A stretch of 64,000 bases of DNA from Aphanomyces cochlioides (lineage: Eukaryota > Oomycota > Saprolegniomycetes > Saprolegniales > Verrucalvaceae): positions 558,001-622,000 of the forward strand of contig JAHQRK010000017.1 in assembly GCA_019828595.1 (NCBI GenBank). Direction: 5' to 3'. Numbering within the stretch: position 1 is the first letter of the stretch; each line of letters opens with the position of its first letter. The position numbers were made by a program, and so were the translations under genes. This document shows positions 45,090 to 55,801 of this stretch, piece after piece. The notes under the pieces are model-generated. The model ran no database searches. It saw only the letters and a program-made list of their open reading frames with translations, and had not been told where the DNA came from.

Positions 45090-46733
45090 CTAGGTCTCTA
45101 TGGAGCCGCTCACGATGCACAAGAGGATGTGGGCTCGTTTTGCCTTGATCACACCCGAGTTGATGAGCCCTGGACTCTCATTGCCTAGGAGTTTTTCTGC
45201 TAACCAACAAACAAAGATACCTGAATCGTTGGGATTGATTAAACGGGGAGTCCTGTTGTGATTTCTTTCGACAAACCACTTTGTCTTGCGTACTGATGCT
45301 TTGAAATCGTCGTCTTGGATGGCGTACATGGCAGTTAGAATCTTCACGACGAAATCGGCATACTCAAACTGCTTGTCGTCTCGTAGGCTGTCGAATACTC
45401 GGACTGTCCTTGTCGATGCTACACAGAGAATCAATGACCGTGGGAGCCGTTGATGCTGCATGGCACGACTATTTTCTCAGCTTGTAGAGCACGTTCCCCT
45501 GTTTCCTTTAAAGAGTCCACACCACGCAACTGTTTGTTAAATATCAACAATTCTTGTAACCAAGTGGGCTCCACCAGAAAGCAATAATTGACATCACCAG
45601 TGGGGTTCTTTGCATCGTGCACCATCGTAAGCCATGCACCAACAACTATTTCGTTAACATGTTCGTTTGGACGCAGACACACCAAATCACGACGGCAAAT
45701 TTCTAGACCACCAACGAAACCCAAAACTTGTTCATCTTTGCCACGAAGGATAGAGAAGATGCTGGGCTCAACAATATCTTTAGTTGAGCCCATACGCGTT
45801 TCCCGCGCCACAATCCCAGGCAAACCCGAGTCTCGTGTTTCGGTCGTCACCACATCATACTCATGCAAAGATTCATTGTAGTCTTCGCGTTCAGATTCGT
45901 CAAAAAATGTTAAAAATGCAGAGACATATTGCTTCATTTTTATTGTTTGAAGGCACTTCAGATAATCTCGGTTGAGCTCAGCGTTTGCAGGACGTGTAGG
46001 CACTATTTCCTTGAGAAAGAGGTCAAAATACTCCATCGCTCGCTTCATGTTTGAAAACACTTTCACATTTTTCTCTGACGCGCTTTGATACTGGCCAGGG
46101 TAGTTGTGAATGTACCAGTCTTGAAACAGTTGAATGACACGAAGCCCTTGCAGGTTCCTTGGGAGGTTAGTCACGTTCGGAATATTAGTTACAGCCGAAG
46201 TTTGATGTTTTCCTCGATCATCGATGTTTGCCCCAGAAGTGAGAGTGGCAAGAAGTTTATCTATTTGGATTCGAGGCGCCTGTAACACGCACTCGAGTGG
46301 CGAACCGATTCTTTCAAAGAGCGGACATCAGACGCGAGTACAGTGTAAGTATCGTTGAGAAAATGCAAGCTGCCTAAGTAATGTTCAAGAAGAATTTGTT
46401 TGCGCACCTTGCCTTGGAGATTTCGAGTACCTACTGCAACTGTAGGTGTGGTTTCTTTTGTGCGTAGATAATTCCAGCTCAAGTAGCTGTAATTGGCATT
46501 GATAAATTCCTCATTCACGATATCGCAGATTTGCTCGAGATCATCTTTTGTCAAGCCACTTTAGCTGCGTAGTAGTGCAGTGTTGCAACAAATGGATGAA
46601 CTTTATTCAACCATCGTCCTTGAGGCTCCAAGGACACCTCGTGGATGAAGTCTTTGTAATATCTAAGTGGATGTAAGAACAACTTAGTTGCAAGTTTGTA
46701 CCTTAGAATTGACGATGTCAGTAGTTCTCTCAC
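45090..46733 (-). pseudogene. Ulp1/C48-type protease-like relic
   Basis: Four overlapping frames (46733-46551, 46554-46261, 46288-45431, 45461-45090) join into one protein of about 540 residues broken by three single-base shifts. The C-terminal part resembles a Ulp1-type SUMO protease fold: a conserved His after SINGSH, an Asp in VRVFDSL, and a motif INPNDSGIFVCWLAEKL where the catalytic Cys of DCG is Ser. So it is damaged both in frame and in the active site. The upstream segment is helical (QLFQDWYIHNYPGQY) and unrecognised. It lies directly downstream of a Crypton-type recombinase relic on the same strand, and the two may have been one mobile element. Confidence 0.6.
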
Positions 46734-46769
46734 TCGTTCATCTAGAATGAACGGTGGATTTGGTGTGTC

Positions 46770-48550
46770 TTTGTCATACTTGCAAAAGAGGTAGCGAGAG
46801 AATTCACTGATTTCTTTGCCTAAGAATTGTTACAGACCACTGCATGAGAGTCGCGATGTACTCTTGTCTATGAGCATTTTCAAGTTTGGAGAAACACCCC
46901 CTGCGATTTCTCCCCGGCAATTTGTTATAGTCCAGCCACTCAATACTCTCCCAACTTTCTTGTCATTGGAAGTAGTACCGTGAGGTAGTCAAATATTGTA
47001 TGCAAATTTCGAGTTACCCAGCCTAAAAATGCCAAATAAGCTTTGTCCAAAAATGAAGTGCACCTGATCTAAAGCATGTCCATGTTGGATTTATAGCAGG
47101 TGAATCATTCGACAACTCAACGCCAAGTTTCTTCCAGCTATGGCCTGAACTTCGTAGCTAAACATACAGCACTATTTCTTACCGCCCAGATTTGTGTTCA
47201 ATCGTTCAAATGCAGATTGATCGCCAAATTCGTCGTCCAAAGCAGCATAATCAGAAACAATCAAACTTACGTTTTATTCCTTTTGACACTCTGTCGTATT
47301 CAATTGTTGCTACAGTGAATTATGATAGACGAGATGAACTTCCACAAACCGTCTTCTTGTCGATTTTCACCGTCTCAAAGAGATTAGGAAAAGTTGAGAC
47401 GACGAAAATGTCCTCATGGTGAGACCATACGCGTATGCAAAGTACCAATCTGTCAAAAAGCTTTCGGCATGAACAAATACAGACAATTCCTACGACAATG
47501 TACAGTGTGCCACATAATACACTGTAAATCAGGCACCTGCTCATTGCTGGTTTTCTGACGCCACAACTTGATCTTCAAAATGTTCCACTGTTGGGTTTCT
47601 TGAATAACTGTAACGCGAATATCCTCGTGTTTAATCATAGCGACTTCAGATCCCCGGCCAACACACTGAACAAGAGTTTGGAGAAACAAAATTGCATTGG
47701 CAGCATTTTCATCACCAGCCCAGAAGCACACCTTACTCAAAGCAACCAGATCATCTGCAGATGCAGCGGCACGTGGCGTCATCATGGGTAATCCAGTTGA
47801 AATGTTGCGAATCGTGAAGACTGACTTCATTGACGATCGAATCCTGGCCCATTATGAACCTTCAAGGAACAAGAGGCTTTCATGTACTCCATAATGCATT
47901 TGGATAGACACCTTAACCTATCAAACACTGTTGCAAAGCTCATTTCTAGCTAACAAAACATACCTGGCTTAAAATTGTGTCTGCAGTATTGTACGATATC
48001 AACGGTGAGCCAGATTTCATACCTTGAGTTGCAAAGCGAGCCAAATAAGTAGCGAACTTCTGAATAAGACTTTCAGTTATGTCATTCAAAGGAATATCTT
48101 TCCAATTCTCAGCACGAACTGAGCCACAATACTTTTGAACAAAGTATGACAAGTGCTTGCAAGCTGCGTTTCGACCTTTTTGAGTTCCGTCACGGGTAGC
48201 TACCTCAATAATAGATCCTAGCTGAATACCCAATTCGTCATCCACAGTGCTTGTCAATTTTTCAGGTGCATTTCTTCCATAAGATTGATCCTTGGTGAGC
48301 TGGATCGATTTTCTATAGCATGTGCCGTGGTACCACAGCCATCGCATTGATATTCTTGAACATTGCCACATAAATCACAAACCTGTACAACCTGGACAAG
48401 TGCGCATGAGCTGCATGCTTCATTGCAATGCGTTGGGGGCTCGCATGACCCACAAGTCGAGCAGCTTCCACTAGACATAGTTCTTCGTATCGGAGAAAAA
48501 GGAGTTTCAAGAGCCATTAGGGAGTTGTTCCTATGAATAGTACAAACCAT
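46770..48550 (-). pseudogene. Crypton-like tyrosine recombinase relic
   Basis: On the minus strand this starts with a Cys-rich segment (CSTCGSC, CSSC, CDLCG, CDGCG) at 48550-48254. A core-binding, SAM-like domain follows (KGRNAACKHLSYFVQKYCG, then DIPLNDITESLIQKFATYLA) at 48371-47964. Next comes a predicted 46-nt GT-AG intron (47918-47963) and the start of the catalytic domain (VFTIRNISTGLPM, FLQTLVQCVGRGSEVAMI with the catalytic Arg, IKLWRQKTSNEQ) at 47830-47453. Weaker traces (FVVSTFPNLFETVKIDKK, then GWVTRNLHTIFDYLT) continue toward 46800. An in-frame stop before WARIRSSM and several frameshifts show decay. Cryptons insert by tyrosine recombination and are well known in oomycetes. Confidence 0.65.
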
Positions 48551-50040
48551 CCAACGGAGACACTAGAGCACATGCATTCTTCGAATCACCCAATTCGAAT
48601 GAGAAGTCAGGCTTTGACATGAAAAGGTGTTGAACTATTGACGAGTTTGTGTCGTGACAGTCGTCAGCGCTTATGATATGGCCTTAGTCGTAAGAACGGA
48701 CAACGGTTTTGTCGGGAAACAAAAATGTCTGATAGCCCATGTCAAGGCAGAGGAAACTATTTGAGTGAAACTATTCATTTGCAGAATATTTTTCTATCGA
48801 TCTACACGATGGCAATAACATTGTAAGGCAGAGTACATTCTCAAAACGCCTGAAGGAAAGTCTATGCTGAGAATATTCCCATCGTTGCTGGTATTTCACA
48901 TGGGTGGTGTTACTCTCACACACATCTGCCTCACATGCTCTTTCCTCCTCGAGGCAATCCCACATTTACTCCATTAAGTTCGCTTGGTTTTGATTGGCTG
49001 CTGGATAGTGTTGTCAGAGGTACTATCATGACCTTTCTCCGAGTCACAAGAATAAGGCATTTTGATTGGTCAAAATACTGGAAATATTGATAGTTGATTG
49101 GCTAGTCGATTGTTAGTAAGTTGATTCGATTCGACAGCCCATTTCAATTTGGAATCGAATGACAAAAAGCAATAATTAATTTTTAAAGGTTGTAGGACAT
49201 TACTTGTTGACAAAATAAGATGTGAGAGATTAGTAGATGAAACGTGCTACCTTATGATAGAACATTCCAGCTCAAACATACAATATAAAGGCAGAGCATA
49301 TAATCGTGTCTTGGTAGAACTGGAGCAAACACTTCAAAAACAATCAAAGTTAAACAAGCAATAAAACCATTTGCATCCAATTTACTAGCATTCATCGCCA
49401 TCTATTATTGATGTCCCAGCACTCATAACGTTAGTAGAAGTAGACAAAACACATTTACAATTTGACTGCAAGGTGACGCGAAAACTAAATTTAATACAAC
49501 CTTCTACTCGGCTATTGATGTCTTAAAGTCAACCAAATGAGGTAGGGCTTGAACAGTGCTAAATTATTGTAGGCGTCACGCTCGCAGTCTGCGCAAGGCA
49601 GGGCACAACGACTCCCTTTGTCTTCATATGAAGAGCACAAGACTTCGTTTTTTCGTTGACATATTTGGTTTTAAATGTCGTCCCTCAAAGAGTAATTTTC
49701 GTACACTTGAAGTTCTACAACACATGGCATGTTTAAGATGAAGACGGTACAGTACAGAAATACTGTTGATTGGGTAATACACAGTCATCTTGAGGACGCT
49801 TCAAGCAGGTTTGATACTTAAACTGGGTGTTAATCGGCCAAGATCGTACCGTACACGTACTGCGCCCAAGACTACTTTAAAGATGCAGACCAACTGGAAC
49901 AATCAGTGTCGATATCAACGAACAAACAACTCGATGCTCCATGGTTACTGTTGGGATTGCGTCGGGGAATTCGTGGCAGTATCGTACCACGGCCCACGTT
50001 GAGCTACCTTGTTGATAGTCTGATCCGATACTCAAGGATA
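48551..50040. other. AT-rich region without recognisable genes
   Basis: I see no coding sequence I can support. Short frames such as 49556-49741 lack motifs. The sequence is AT-rich, with simple stretches such as TTTTGATTGG repeats near 48990 and 49060, and leads up to the TA that flanks the transposon at 50043. Confidence 0.5.
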
Positions 50041-50042
50041 TA

Positions 50043-50257
50043 CTACACCATTTGCCGGTTTAGTTCGCATTACTTGCGATATATTTCGTATCATTTGCAA
50101 TATATTTCGCATCACGTGCAATATATTTCGAATGACTTGCATTTAATTTCGTGGCCGGCGACGAAAATCGATTTATATTTCGCATGACTTGCATTATATT
50201 TCATACCTCTTGCATTTAATTTCGTATTTTTTAGCTTATATTTCGTATCACTTGCAT
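50043..50257 (+). repeat. Left terminal inverted repeat
   Basis: This matches the reverse complement of 51933-52147 with few differences (a short extra piece near 52085 in the right copy). It contains about six to eight degenerate 21-bp subrepeats. Homology fades at about 50257. Confidence 0.88.
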
Positions 50258-50386
50258 TCGATTTCGTGGTCATCAAAAAATGAAATCCATTAAAGAGTTT
50301 ACGTCAATTCATGATCTGCAAAAATTGCTCATTTAATCTAGGCTCCAACTTCCATGTTGCCTAGAGCTTCAGCAATGCCATAGAAC

Positions 50387-51531
50387 CTATCCAGTCGTAT
50401 GATGTAGCGACCGAAACCAGAAGTGTCGACCGCTACATGATGAGTTAGGTATCAAAAATTCATATTTACCTCTGATTGCATCTCGAGCAATATGCTCTAA
50501 ATACTGAATTCGAAACTCTTCTCGTGTTTGTCCGTGGGGAGGACGGCCAAGAAAAGCAGCTAAACGCTCTCGCAAACGAGTTTTGATGAATGCTTTCATC
50601 GATGACCAAAGATTCTCGATGGGATTGAGCATCGGTGAGTAAGGGCTAAGTTTCAGAAGCTGAACGCAAAAAAACTCGTCATCTTCGATGACTCTTGACA
50701 ATCTATCAAACAGTTAAAATAGATATTTCAAATAAATACTTGGAGTGACAAGGGGCATTGTCAGCAATGACAACAATGTCATTAAAGCTTCCAATTGACT
50801 CAATTGCACTCCGAAGCATTCGGCGAAGCCACTCATTGGCATCGTCTGATTTGTAAGAACCGCGCTTCATTTCACAGTAGAAAAAGTTGGTAGCAGACAT
50901 AGCACCAATAAGGTGCAAATTTTTTCCATGCTGAGTGGACCCTCGCACTGAAACAGCACGACTTCCTCGTCTTGACCTTCCCTTTGTTCTTGACGTAAAA
51001 ATATTGAAATTGGTCTCGTCGATCCATATAGGAATTTTTCCGAGACCTATAGCTTCACGCAGGGATCGGATGTAGTTGCGACGGAGCTCCTTGAACTCCT
51101 CTGAATTCAATTGCAACGGCTCGTAATGGAGAGTCTTGTAAGTGAGCACCCTCCCTTGCAAGACTCTCTGAACCGTTGACCGAGAAGCGCATATTCCGTA
51201 TTTGTCGTTAAGTCTCACGCAGATCTCGTCCAAAGTGAGTTGACAATCGTGTTCAACCCACATTTGCACCTCATCTGCACGAGACTCATCGATAAGACAC
51301 GGCTTATGACCTCCTATGTATCGGTTAAGTTTTCAACTCTTCAGTATTACCTCTTTGTTTGGGAACAGAGTCTTGATTTACTATCCATGTCCGAGCTGTG
51401 GACTCGCTGACTCCATTTGCTCGGGCAATGGCTTTCCAATTTCCCCCCGAGTTGCATGCTTGGATGATTCTCTTCTTCGGCGACGAAAAATATTTCTTGT
51501 ACTTCCCACGGGTTTGTGTCTGGTCAAACAT
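50387..51531 (-). CDS. Tc1/mariner-type DDE transposase (spliced)
   Basis: Exon 1 (51531-51351) encodes a helix-turn-helix DNA-binding domain (KKRIIQACNSGGNWKAIARA, then SESTARTW). A 37-nt GT-AG intron (51350-51314) leads in frame to exon 2 (51313-50741), with a second helical DNA-binding part and catalytic Asp residues in WIDETNFN and IADNAPCHS. A second GT-AG intron (50740-50704) precedes exon 3, which has the catalytic Glu in SPYSPMLNPIENLWS, about 35 residues after the second Asp. With the simplest splice sites the last join is out of frame by one base, so either a different site is used or this copy is mutated. The enzyme would cut and paste the surrounding element. Confidence 0.8.
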
Positions 51532-51597
51532 TAGATCTACATAGATTCTTGCACTACCGCGCGCGTAGTCTCTGCTGATGTGTTCATGGCAGGATGT

Positions 51598-51743
51598 ATT
51601 CGAAAATGCGCCAAATTTTGCCTAAAGACTCAAAAAGCGCGCGAGAGTTTGGCGCACTTCAATACTTTATTGAAGTATCATAGTGTAGCGAAACTTTCGC
51701 GCGCTTTTTAAAATTGTAGGCAAGCTTTGGTGCATTTTCGAAT
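51598..51743. repeat. 146-bp foldback element inside the transposon
   Basis: The sequence starts ATTCGAAAATGCGCC and ends in the near-reverse complement GGTGCATTTTCGAAT. Inner arms also pair (AAAAAGCGCGCGAGAG with its partner), and a central ACTTCAATA-CTT-TATTGAAGT palindrome closes it. It can fold into one long hairpin. It lies just upstream of the transposase start, so it could be a MITE insertion or a cis-acting part of the transposon promoter. Confidence 0.75.
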
Positions 51744-51932
51744 GTCCATGGCATGGGCACACCAGTTGAGACTACACGTGTAGAGAAAGACTCTATATGC
51801 AATCTAACATTGCCCAGTCATAACACTTTGGGTAGTACAAGATACACGTTTCCTCGCCAAAGTCGGTAATCTTCGAAGCATTCAGCCCAGGAGAAAATTG
51901 GAAATGAATAATTTTTAATTGTTAGCTGCGAA

Positions 51933-52147
51933 TTTAAATGCAAGTGATACGAAATATAAGCTAAAAAATACGAAATTAAATGCAAGAGGTATGAAATATA
52001 ATGCGAAATATAAATCGATTTTCGTCGCCGGCCACGAAATTAAATGCAAGTCATTCGAAATATATTGCACGTGATGCGAAATACATATATTGCAAATGAT
52101 ACGAAATATATCGCAAGTAATGCGAACTAAACCGGCAAATGGTGTAG
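51933..52147 (-). repeat. Right terminal inverted repeat
   Basis: This is the reverse complement of the left repeat and ends GGTGTAG before the TA target duplication. It has the same 21-bp subrepeats, including the GCCGGCCACGAAATTAAATG core block. Confidence 0.88.
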
Positions 52148-52149
52148 TA

Positions 52150-52531
52150 AATAGTAATGTACAGTGAGCTTGGAAGCTAGCAAAATGTTCGCTTTCTCGT
52201 CCCTTGCATTCTTTGGACTGTTGGACAAAAAAACGTGCGGAGACGTTCTGGATAGAAATCAAGACTTCTCATCGAAGCTCTTCGGTTGCATGAATGGAGC
52301 TGTTGTTCGGTGTGGCATGCAATAGACACTGTACGTGCTGGAAAGCCCCACGGATGTGACACCATTCACGAACATCCAGCACCTCACTTCGAACTGACCG
52401 TCGAAGTGGACCATAACGAGGAGCATATGAAGGTTGCTGGGCGTAAGTGGCGTCATCCGGATGAAAACGGGTTATCCGGATGTCACCAAAGTTACATGTC
52501 ATAATTCAACTCGCCAAAGAGCGAGTTCGCA
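52150..52531. other. Intergenic region upstream of the kinase
   Basis: No gene is recognised between the TA flank of the transposon and the kinase start. A short palindrome (AACTCG with CGAGTT, 52507-52526) lies just before the kinase ATG, and the TGTCATAATTC near 52497 loosely resembles an oomycete initiator. Confidence 0.4.
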
Positions 52532-53852
<1,321 letters not shown>

Positions 53853-53864
53853 ACATCTATCAAG

Positions 53865-54737
53865 TTAATATAAAGCAAGCGACAGATTCTGCGATGCTAG
53901 CCGAGTCAAGAGATGGTCGCGGATGATGTCAATAGTGTCCTTGGATGTATCTTTGAGCTCCAAGATGGACATTTCCTTGGAATCACTACAAGGAGACAAC
54001 ATGATACTCCATAGCTTAGAGTAGATGTCGTACCGATGCATGTCAAGTACAACGTGTGTCGTACATTCTAGAGACAAAGCTTTCATCTCGAGAAGTGTCT
54101 TGATACGACCTGGCGTGCCGATTGCAATCGGATGGAAGCGCTTCAGGTTCTGCACTTGCTCTGATACTTTGATGTGTTTGCCAAACAGTTTAGCAACATG
54201 ACACTTGAATGATGCGAGCGCTTTGCCGACTTCAACAGCTCGGAGCGCTGAAGCACAAACAATGATCAAAATTGGACTGGCCTTGTCTTTGATGCCTTTT
54301 CCTTTGAAAAGACTCTTCCACGCTGGACAGATCGATCGTAGGAATCGTGACAAGCTCTCAAGAGTGTGCTTGCCAAAGTTTGGCACGACTGTCATGTGAG
54401 CTTCCGTGAGGCCGTTAGCAATTTCAAGCGGCGTCAAGTTATCTCCGTACATTTTTGTGTACACGTCGTTGACAATCTTGAAAAGTTCGGCTTGTGTCAT
54501 GTTTTGCAATCCTTTCATGGACTTTTTTTGTTTCTTCTTCTTGGGAAGAGCCTCCTCATTCTGTGCATTTGCAGTTCGCTTCTTGGTGGGCTCCTTAGCC
54601 ACCTCAGCGACATCAGACGACTCGTCGTCTCCATCGACTTCTTCATCATCTTCCACTTCAATGTCCGATTCACCATCGACGTCAACGGCTTCGGTCACCC
54701 AGTTCTCTTCCAGTTCGTCGTCGTTGCGCGCACTCAT
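53865..54737 (-). CDS. CMSS1: CMSS1/Cms1-like ribosomal small-subunit factor
   Basis: A single-exon protein on the minus strand. The frame is open from ATG 54779, but I prefer ATG 54737 (MSARNDDELEE, 290 aa) because an initiator-like TTCATTCAAATTC lies between them. An acidic N-terminus (ESDIEVEDDEEVDGDDE) and a Lys-rich nucleolar-type stretch (LPKKKKQKK) precede a region with helicase-like fold traces typical of Cms1: PILIIVCASALRAVEV and IGTPGRIKTLLE, without Walker A. Cms1 proteins are nucleolar factors linked to 40S subunit biogenesis. It is tail-to-tail with the kinase, with only 12 bp between stops. Confidence 0.85.
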   Translation of the reverse strand: MSARNDDELEENWVTEAVDVDGESDIEVEDDEEVDGDDESSDVAEVAKEPTKKRTANAQNEEALPKKKKQKKSMKGLQNMTQAELFKIVNDVYTKMYGDNLTPLEIANGLTEAHMTVVPNFGKHTLESLSRFLRSICPAWKSLFKGKGIKDKASPILIIVCASALRAVEVGKALASFKCHVAKLFGKHIKVSEQVQNLKRFHPIAIGTPGRIKTLLEMKALSLECTTHVVLDMHRYDIYSKLWSIMLSPCSDSKEMSILELKDTSKDTIDIIRDHLLTRLASQNLSLALY

Positions 54738-54759
54738 CTTTAGATCACTGGCCCTGCTT

Positions 54760-54772
54760 GAATTTGAATGAA
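54760..54772 (-). promoter_or_regulatory. Initiator-like core promoter of the CMSS1 gene
   Basis: The minus strand reads TTCATTCAAATTC, a good match to the oomycete initiator TCATTYY followed by a T/A-rich flanking element. It lies about 25 nt upstream of ATG 54737 and downstream of the alternative ATG 54779, which supports the shorter start. Confidence 0.45.
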
Positions 54773-54779
54773 AGCTCAC

Positions 54780-55712
54780 TGTTTCCTACAAAATGAATCA
54801 TTTTGATTGGATGATTGAAAAATCTTTTTCCAATCAATTTTCATGTGTGACCTAAATTATATTTAATTTGCTATTATTCAGTCCAATCAATGTCCAATTT
54901 TTTCAAGTTTTCCCTTGGCGAGTTCAAATTTGACAGCTTTCAGCTTCCAATCGCTTAAACTGTCAAGCAACCTAGAGAAGTGAATTCTTCACCGCAGATT
55001 GCATTAATAACGCTCTATTTCCTAGATCCTGGTTATGGCTCCAATTATCTGTGTAAATTTTGTTTTTTTCATATTTTGACCAATGAAATGTATTTGGGTT
55101 TTAGTTGCTTCTGATTGGCTATTTTAAAATTGGATTGAAGGATTTGTTCATTCTTGACCTTTCTGGTTGGGAGAAAGTACGATGTCGTCGATCCATGATA
55201 CGTGACAGGGTGTCGCTGGGCAACCTGCTACAGAACAGGACGGGTCGCTAGGATGCCCTGGAGTATGTGCAATCGATTTCAGCTCATTTGGATGGTGCTC
55301 TCACACGTCAAGGCATGGCTCTTTCATTTGGAAACTCCATCACAACTTACTACATCGCGGAGACTTCCAAATGAGCCCCCTGAACGCTCCTTTGTGACAT
55401 AGGCGAAATCGACACCCCCTAGCATGTCTGCGGTATGACCAAGACGTCTTGAACCTGGAACGATGGAATTACCAAGTTCTTTCCCACGATCATCCATCTT
55501 CTCTCCGTCAGGAATGTGGAAACTTTGCTGTTTGAACTAGACTCTCTCCAAGAATCATGTTAAGTGCGTAGAGGATAGAATCTATACAGAGATATAAAGC
55601 TCAATCCTCCTTGAGCTCACAGTCAAGTTGGGCGAAGGCCTGAAAGGGTTCAAAGCTGGCAAAGCTTTCTTCTCCCTGGCATGTCCATGAACCTCATTAC
55701 TAAATACGAACA
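54780..55712. other. Intergenic region, mostly AT-rich
   Basis: No gene is supported here. The left part is AT-rich with several TGATTGG-type boxes. The right part contains a 25-nt exact match (55613-55637) to the LINE ORF1 coding sequence near 6112. Confidence 0.5.
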
Positions 55713-55719
55713 TCATTCC
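55713..55719 (+). promoter_or_regulatory. Initiator-like motif of the DIX-J gene
   Basis: TCATTCC, the consensus oomycete initiator, lies 83 nt upstream of the chosen ATG at 55802. No TATA-like element is evident. Confidence 0.4.
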
Positions 55720-55801
55720 TTGTAAGTTGTGGGCTTCATTAAAGTCCGATTCGTGGCGGTCGTTTCCAGAGGTGGGGGAAGTATACGAATATCTTTGCCC
55801 G

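Larger units (their letters stand above)
50043..52147 (-). mobile_element. Tc1/mariner-superfamily DNA transposon
   Basis: A 2105-bp element has ends CTACACC and GGTGTAG and is flanked by TA on both sides (50041-50042 and 52148-52149), the hallmark of this superfamily. Its terminal inverted repeats are long, about 215 bp, and contain several degenerate 21-bp direct repeats (TTTCGNATNACTTGCANTATA-like) that could be multiple transposase-binding sites. It encodes one spliced transposase on the minus strand. A 146-bp foldback sequence sits between the transposase start and the right TIR. Confidence 0.9.

Noticed and set aside
44692..45148. A two- or three-exon gene with GTAAG donors at about 44862 and 45024
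   Set aside because: The candidate exons do not join into one convincing frame and contain no known domain; the repeated donor-like motif alone is insufficient.
50043..50257. Regularly spaced short repeats resembling a CRISPR array
   Set aside because: The repeats are degenerate, have no unique spacers, and lie within the inverted ends of a eukaryotic transposon.
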